Below are positions 58,534 through 64,000 of a DNA stretch of 64,000 nt, piece after piece (the first letter of the stretch is position 1; each line of letters begins with the position of its first letter). The stretch spans positions 19,053,903 through 19,117,902 of the forward strand of contig OY747702.1 of NCBI GenBank assembly GCA_963556495.2, written 5' to 3'. Under the pieces are notes generated by a model. It saw only the letters and a list, made by a program, of their open reading frames with translations, did not search any database and was not told the DNA's origin. Both the position numbers and the translations under genes were made by a program. The stretch is from Valencia hispanica (lineage: Eukaryota > Chordata > Actinopteri > Cyprinodontiformes > Valenciidae).

Positions 58534-58735
58534 CGCCTGCACCCCGCCTGAACTTTCAGGCCCTGACACCACCGCATCGCCTCCTGGCCCCCATGTCCGC
58601 ATCTCAGATGAGCCTTCAGGCCCCAACGCCACTGCATCGCCTCTGGGCCCCCGTCCCCGCACCTCATCTTAATCTCCTGGTTCTAATGCCTGCACCCCGT
58701 CTGAGCCTCCAGGCCCTCCTTCCCTGGGCCCTCTC
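58534..58735. repeat. GC-rich ~60-bp minisatellite, about 3 units
   Basis: Units of the type CCTGCACCCCGCCTGAACTT TCAGGCCC recur near 58543, 58600 and 58690 with point changes. Both strands have open frames through it, which follows from composition. It abuts the following polyadenylated block. Confidence 0.6.
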
Positions 58736-58925
58736 CACCCAACCTTGGAAGGGTGCCTGTTTGGATCATTGAATTCTTCTACTGCTGTCTCACCCTGCCG
58801 CTCTCCCTCTTGCTCGTCATTCCTGCGTTCTTGTCATCTCATCCTAATAAACATTCTTTCCCCTACCTACATCTGCGTTTGGTTCCATACTTTATCTGTG
58901 AGACACATACACCTGACACCAGGAT
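58736..58925 (+). other. Possible retroelement 3' end with AATAAA
   Basis: A pyrimidine-rich stretch (CACCCTGCCGCTCTCCCTCT) leads to CCTAATAAACATTC near 58846 and then ACATCTGCGTTTGGTTCCAT. This arrangement resembles the ends of some fish LTR elements, but no coding part, primer site or second LTR was seen. Tentative. Confidence 0.35.
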
Positions 58926-59134
58926 GCTAAAGTGCAAAGAAAGTGGTAAGGACATCATGAAGATGGAAATGAAATAGGGATGAAATGCGGAATATAATGC
59001 AATAGATATTTTTACCACAATACTAAATATCAAAATGTTAATGTTCTGTTTTCCAAAAAACCACACATCTGTATTGTTAAATAATAAACATTATTGGACA
59101 GTAATTATCCACAATTAGAATTAAAAATAGGTTA

Positions 59135-59664
59135 ATTCAATTCAATTCAATTCAAAATTACTTTATTAATCCCAAAGGGAAATTAAATGTTGTTGTAACT
59201 CATTATGCAAGTTCCTTCAAAGATTTGTTGTAGATGCTGATGGCTGTGGGTAGGGATGATCTCTTGTAGTGCTCTGCAGATCTGAAGAAGCCTCTGACTG
59301 AAGACGCTCTGTAGTTGTCGGATGTAGAGGATACTCTGGATCTATGGCGTCTTCTTTTCAACTCATCAGGTTTTTGTGGCTGTAGTTGAGGTCTTATTTG
59401 AGTTTTTGTGATGTTAATCAGCTGCTGCCAGTTGTAAACCACCTTGCTGCCATGGTTATGCATCATAACAAATGTCCAAAAATAAAAAGTATCAGTAAAA
59501 ATCCTTCCAGCTGCACAGCATTCAAAACCAGAGAGAACAGTTGTCTACAAAAACAATGTTTCTACCAGAAATTGAAGAATTAAAGTTTTAAAAAAGAAAA
59601 AATATGAACCAAAGAAACAGAGCTACTCCAACATGCTGCCACCTTGAGCCGCGCAATTCCGGAA
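59135..59664 (-). mobile_element. Internally deleted LINE unit, copy A (530 bp)
   Basis: On the minus strand it begins TTCCGGAATTGCGCGGCTCA at 59664 and ends with CCCTTTGGGATTAATAAAGT and an AATTGAATTGAATTGAA tail. AGGTTA flanks both sides (59129-59134 and 59665-59670). The middle joins LINE 5' sequence to the extreme C-terminal codons of a LINE polymerase. Copy B lies at 62600-63135 and starts at exactly the same base. Confidence 0.8.
59203..59466 (-). pseudogene. Fused remnant frame of LINE unit, 87 codons
   Basis: The frame reads MMHNHGSKVVYNWQQLINIT at the start, a basic middle (DELKRRRHRSRVSS), and a C-terminus YKRSSLPTAISIYNKSLKEL that resembles the end of non-LTR polymerases. It appears to be the join of the first and last parts of a longer ORF. 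In copy B the same region has been disrupted in the middle. Whether a protein is made is unknown. Confidence 0.5.
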
Positions 59665-59696
59665 AGGTTAGACACAATTTATAGTGGTTTTCATTT

Positions 59697-59732
59697 GGAT
59701 GGATGGATGGATGGATGGATGGATGGATGGAT
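59697..59732. repeat. (GGAT)n microsatellite
   Basis: Nine GGAT units. Confidence 0.95.
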
Positions 59733-59744
59733 AGCTTTGACCAA

Positions 59745-61236
59745 AATTTCTAGTCTCAGATATGTTTAAGAACCTTTAAAATAACTTAAAAAATCCCAGT
59801 TTACAATTAATACAATACAAAATCCTTCAGTGTTCACTATACAAGTCAACAGATGTTCAGGATGGGTTTTACGTCATCTAATACCTGCTTACAATGCATA
59901 GGCAATATACTGGATAATTATATCAATGCGCTTTGGTTCTGTCCACCTGTTAAGAATTTCTGGTGCCAGATATGTGAAAACTTATCAAAGTGTCTGAAAT
60001 GTAATATTCCACCTTCTCCCTCAGTTTGCTTGCCAGGAAACTTAGATGGTGTCTCCATGAACACAAAGTTAGTTCAAGTGGTTTACATTGTCTTATGCAT
60101 CGTTAAGAAAACTATCCTCCTGAACTGGAAAAATAAAAATGCTCTTACTATTAACCAGTATCGAGAACTCTTGTCAGACCACATTGGTCTTGAGACAGCC
60201 TCTGTTTCCACATCTGATCAATCTCTTTGGGCTCCTTTGATCGGCTCAATCACCTAGTAGGGGTGGGTGGTCTTTGGTTTGGTCATATGGGATATTGTTG
60301 CTGTTGTGTGGTTTTTGGGGTTAGGGGGGCTCTGGGGCACCACGCCCTCTGGCTGTGGTCCTGGCTGGGGGTGTGTCTGTTGCCGGTGCCTGTGTGTGGG
60401 GGTCGGGGTTGGCTGGTGGCCGCCGTGAGCTGCCATTTTTTCCCTCTCTGGGCCGGTTCTCATTGCCGATGTCTGGATGGTGTCCCGCCTTGTTTGTGTG
60501 TTGGGGTGTCGGGTCGGTCGGTCGCTGGGCCATCGGACAGCGGTTGCTGGTCTGCCGGGGGTTAGGGGGTGGTGGATCTCTGTGTTTCAGCCGGCCGGGG
60601 AATCGGTCTGTTCCTGGTCCGGGTGGGCATATCGCTACGGTTATGGGTCGGTACATACCCTGGGTTCCTGCCTGGGCACTGGGGCCTTCGATACATGGGT
60701 GGTGCTGGGGGCCTCTTTTATTGGCAGGGAGGCTGTTACTATGTAGCTGCAAGTGCTCTCCCCCTAGGGGATGGGGGTAGAACTCAACCTGGGTGTCTAA
60801 TCTCTTTTGTGCTTTGATAGTAGACCGAATATTGGGGTGGGTTTAGATCTTCTTCTAGGATGGGGGTGGGGGGGACTGTCTTGGGCTCCGTGGGGCTTGG
60901 TGGTGCTACAGCCATGGGCCTGGGGTGGACGTGCCTGAGCCTTCCTCCCTTGGTGGATCGTATTGAACAGGGGGGGCTTTTGGAGTCTGTGGGGGAGCTG
61001 ACTGCCTGGTAAGGCATTTTGTCCCCCAATCCTTCCTTCCCCATCTCCGGACACCTCTGTCCACCCACTCCATCACTCTACCGCCCATGTAGGTCCTTGG
61101 GGTGTAGTCACATCACTAGGGTGCGGGGAGGGTTTCCATCTCCGCTACCCCGTGGCTGTCTGGGTCCCAATTTTACTGTACACCTTAGACACTCTAACTT
61201 ATAACATTCACATGACACACACATGTAAGGACTGTA
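59745..61236 (+). mobile_element. L1/Tx1-type LINE 3' end
   Basis: This holds the C-terminal part of ORF2 followed by a very G-rich 3' UTR of about 980 bp (60258-61236). The UTR ends near ACATTCACATGACACACACA just before the Tc1 at 61239. It is 5'-truncated. Runs of GGG and GGGG are dense at 60258-60620 and 60830-61000. Confidence 0.75.
59808..60257 (+). pseudogene. L1/Tx1-type ORF2 C-terminus
   Basis: The frame from about 59808 reads HYTSQQMFRMGFTSSNTCLQ, then C, then …ALWFCPPVKNFWCQICENLS, and ends IVKKTILLNWKNKNALTINQ … LWAPLIGSIT with TAG at 60255-60257. This is the C-terminal region of L1-like polymerases with a Cys/His cluster. The cluster reads CLQC … N … C, so the expected His is Asn. 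A frameshift separates it from slightly more upstream ORF2 sequence near 59790. Confidence 0.7.
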
Positions 61237-61454
61237 TACAGTGGCTTGCAAAAGTATTCGGCCCCCTTGAACTTTTCCACATTTTGTCACATTACAGCCA
61301 CAAACATGAATCAATTTTATTGGAATTCCATGTGAAAGACTAATACAAAGTGGTGTATTCGTGAGAAGTGGCACAAAAATCATACATGATTCCAAACATT
61401 TTTTACAAATAAAAAACTAAAAAGTGGGGTGTGCGTAATTATTCAGCCCCTGAG

Positions 61455-62459
61455 TCAATACTTTGTAGAACCACCTTTTGCTGCAATTACAGCTGCCAGT
61501 CTTTTAGGGTATGTCTCTACCAGCTTTGCACATCTAGAGACTGAAATTATTGCCCATTCTTCTTTGCAAAACAGCTCCAGCTCAGTCAGATTAGATGGAC
61601 AGCGTTTGTGAACAGCAGCTTTCAGATCTTGCTACAGATTCTCGATTGGATTTAGATCTGGACTTTGACTGGGCCATTCTAACACATGGATATGTTTTGT
61701 TTTAAACCATTCCATTGTTACCCTGGCTTTATGTTTAGGGTCGTTGTCCTGCTGGAAGGTGAACCTCCGCCTTTCAGACTCCAAGAGGTTTTCTTCCAAG
61801 ATTGCCCTGTATTTGGCTCCATCCATCTTCCCATCAACTCTGACCAGCTTCCCTGTCCCTGCTGAAGAGAAGCACCCCCAGAGCATGATGCTGCCACCAC
61901 CATATTTGACAGTGGGGATGGTGTGTTCAGAGTGATGTGCAGTGTTAGTTTTCCGCCACACATAGCGTTTTGAATTTTGGCCAAAAAGTTCCATTTTGGT
62001 CTCATCTGACCAGAGCACCTTCTTCCACATGTGTGCTGTGTCCCCCACATGGCTTGTGGCAAACTCTAAACGGGACTTCTTATGGTTTTCTTTTAACAAT
62101 GGCTTTCTTCTTGCCACTCTTCCATAAAGGCCAACTTTGTGCAGTGCACCACTAATAGTTGTCCTATGGACAGATTCCCCCACCTGAGCTGTAGATCTCT
62201 GCAGCTCGTCCAGAGTCACCATGGGCCTCTTGGCTGCATTTCTGATCAGCGCTATCCTTGTTCGGCCTGTGAGTTTAGGTGGACGGCCTTGTCTTGGTAG
62301 GTTTACAGTTGTGCCATACTCCTTCCATTTCTGAATGATCACTTGAACAGTGCTCCGTGGGATGTTCAAGGCTTGAGAAAACCTTTTTGTAGCCTAGCCT
62401 GCTTTAAATTTCTCAATAACTTTATCCCTGATCTGTCTGGTGTGTTCTTTGGACTTCAT
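61455..62459 (-). pseudogene. Tc1 transposase (DD34E), two nonsense codons
   Basis: From ATG at 62459 to the natural stop at 61455-61457 there are 334 codons in one frame. Two are stops: codon 22 (62394-62396) and codon 276 (61632-61634, where the family has Trp after NPIENL). Residues 1-120 form the two helix-turn-helix units, with a GRPPK linker near residue 58. The catalytic residues are Asp152 (LWSDETK), Asp238 (QQDNDPKH) and Glu273 (NPIENL), spaced 34 apart. After the second stop the C-terminus is still readable to GGSTKY. It is inactive as it stands but very recently so. Confidence 0.92.
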
Positions 62460-62599
62460 TGTGTTGTTGCTCCCAACATTTTCTTAGACAACCTCTGAGG
62501 CTGTCACAGGGCAGCTGTATTTGTACTGACATTAGATTACACACAGGTGCACTCTATTTAGTCATTAGCACTCATCAGACAATGTCTATGGGCAACTGA

Positions 62600-63135
62600 T
62601 TCCGGAATTGCGCCGCTCAAGGTGGCAGCATGTTGGAGTAGCTCTGTTACTTCATATTCTTTCTTTTTTTAAACTTTAATTCTTCCATTTCTGGTAGAAA
62701 CTTTGTTTTTGTGGACAACTGTTCTCTCTGGTTTTGAATGCTGTGCAGCTGGAAGGATTTTTGCTGATACTTTTTATTTTTGGACATTTGTTATGATGCA
62801 TAACCATGGCAACAAGGTGGTTTACAACTGGCAGCAGCTGATTAACATCACAAAAGCTCAAATAAGACCTCAACTACAGCCACGGGACCCTGGTGAGTTG
62901 GGGGGAGGACGCCGTGGATCCGGAGCGTCCTCTGGGTCGTAATGTCGTGCAACTGCGGAGCGTCTTCAGTCAGAGGTTTCTTCAGATCTGCAGAGCGCTA
63001 CAAGAGATCATCCCTACCCACAGCCATCAGCATCTACAACAAATCTTTGAAGGAACTTGCATAATGAGTTACAACAACATTTAATTTCCCTTTGGGATTA
63101 ATAAAGTAATTTTGAATTGAATTTGAATTTGAATT
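62600..63135 (+). mobile_element. Internally deleted LINE unit, copy B (536 bp)
   Basis: Starts TTCCGGAATTGCGCCGCTCA and ends with CCCTTTGGGATTAATAAAGT plus an AATTTGAATTTGAATT tail. TGA flanks both sides (62597-62599 and 63136-63138). Removing it restores continuous Tc1 sequence (…CAACTGA then CTGCACTCAG). Its middle differs from copy A over about 60 bp near 62890-62950, where copy B is GC-rich. Confidence 0.85.
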
Positions 63136-63367
63136 TGACTGCACTCAGACCAAAGGGGGGTGAATAATTACGCACACCCACTTTTCAGTTATTTATTTGT
63201 AAAGATGTTTGGAATCATGTATGATTTTCGTTCCACTTCTCACGTGTACACCACTTTGTATTGGTCTTTCACGTGGAATTCCAATAAAATTGATTCATGT
63301 TTGTGGCTGTAATGTTACAAAATGTGGAAAAGTTCAAGGGGGCCGAATACTTTTGCAAGCCATTGTA

Positions 63368-64000
63368 TATAGAGTTCCCGCTTCATTCTACTGCAGCCAT
63401 CTGTGCGCCTCCGATGGCTCTCTTTTTTCCCCAAACTCATAACTTAAAATAATTATTAAAATTTTGTGTTACTATAATTACAGTCGAACGAAATACAGCA
63501 ATTTAAACTGAATTATCACAACGTGTTATGGAAGATAATTGTAAAAAAAAAAAAAAAAAAAAAGAGTCTCGAGACAGCTTGCTATCGAAATGTATGTAAA
63601 GCCGAGTGGAGGATGTTTATTAGCCTAGTCTAATCTGCAATATGTTTACATGTGTGTAACATTGACTGTATAGTGTATAATAATGTGTCAAGTATTAAAT
63701 TCCCTGTATGAAAAGTGCTTTCTGTGCACTGTATGTGTGTTGAATGCGTGTGGATGAAAGTGCCTTGTGTGTGCTGCTATGAATGGATTAATACGGTAAT
63801 AATTGTAATTTAATAATTATTTAAATTCTACTCTCCAGAAATGACTACAAATAAGGCCACGGTCGACAATATCCTGATACAGCCGAGGGCGGAGGGCTTG
63901 GAGTCAAGTCAGGAGCAGCTTTTCACCGTTTTTGATTTTTTTTTTGTTGATTTTTTTATTCTTGAAAATAAAAGTTGTTAAAGATTGTGAAAGCCTTTCT
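63368..64000. other. Unassigned DNA with A21 run
   Basis: No gene was recognised. A run of 21 A lies at 63543-63563. An AATAAA lies in GAAAATAAAAGTTG near 63965 and might serve as a polyadenylation signal. Nothing shows which transcript would use it. Confidence 0.4.

Larger units (their letters stand above)
61239..63365 (-). mobile_element. Tc1-like transposon, DD34E type, nearly intact, with nested LINE unit
   Basis: Left end CAGTGGCTTGCAAAAGTATT after TA 61237-61238. Right end is the inverted copy CAATGGCTTGCAAAAGTATT, before TA 63366-63367. The inverted repeats extend about 200 bp per side and are very similar. Without the 536-bp insert the element is about 1.59 kb, full length for this group. 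The transposase has two nonsense codons only. Confidence 0.92.

Noticed and set aside
58515..58772. Pro/Ala/Leu-rich repeat protein
   Set aside because: It is translation of a ~60-bp minisatellite; frames are open on both strands.
60227..60780. Several overlapping long frames on both strands rich in Gly, Trp, Pro
   Set aside because: They lie in the G-rich LINE 3' UTR, where stop codons are rare because of composition.

Overview
The window looks like a gene-poor, AT-rich stretch of a ray-finned (teleost) fish nuclear genome. The evidence is the repeat content. There are many Tc1/mariner elements at all stages of decay, L2/CR1-type and L1/Tx1-type LINEs with fish-style 3' tails, tRNA-headed SINEs whose tails grade into CCAT/GGAT microsatellites, Harbinger-like and hAT-like non-autonomous elements, and long TG, TA and homopolymer tracts. 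The exact species cannot be read from it. No complete host protein-coding gene was recognised. Almost all convincing coding sequence belongs to transposable elements, and most of it is broken.

Layout. 1-9 kb: a decayed Tc1, then a Tc1 (2285-4078) with a deleted transposase and a SINE inserted with an 18-bp target duplication, a diverged ~450-bp tandem duplication, and a hAT-like remnant. 9.6-10.9 kb: the only CpG-rich block that looks like a host promoter or first exon, with a TATA box on + and a good splice donor on -. 11-23 kb: a retroelement tail, a 647-bp Harbinger-like element, and three Tc1 fossils carrying their own insertions. 23.4-29 kb: a Tc1 fossil split by an L2 LINE (23538-27696, TAGTG duplication) that carries ORF1 and an ORF2 with two frameshifts and one stop. 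30.7-33.3 kb: a LINE 3' end, a 49-bp near-perfect palindrome and another Tc1 fossil. 33-40 kb: mostly unassigned sequence, then a Tc1 fossil.

40-46 kb: a second L2-type LINE set in a TA microsatellite, a 64-bp micro-copy of a LINE-derived element, a purine-rich cryptic repeat, a SINE, and one weak exon candidate. 47-51 kb: a hAT-like element next to a Tc1 fossil that holds a LINE tail that itself holds an L2 fragment. 54.5-55.3 kb: a second Harbinger-like element. 55.5-58.5 kb: an old Tc1-like element invaded at a TA by a much younger 1531-bp DD35E Tc1-type transposon with an open transposase frame, then cut off by an L2 fragment. 58.5-63.4 kb: a GC-rich minisatellite, an internally deleted LINE unit, an L1/Tx1 3' end with a G-rich 3' UTR, and a nearly intact DD34E Tc1 (61239-63365) with a second copy of the deleted LINE unit inside it.

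The story is therefore one of layered transposition, and the nesting gives a relative order of events. The most useful leads are the young DD35E transposon, the internally deleted LINE family with three copies of very different size, a stop codon shared by two L2-type copies, the 49-bp palindrome, and the possible promoter island. Family names rest on recognition by eye; no database search was possible.
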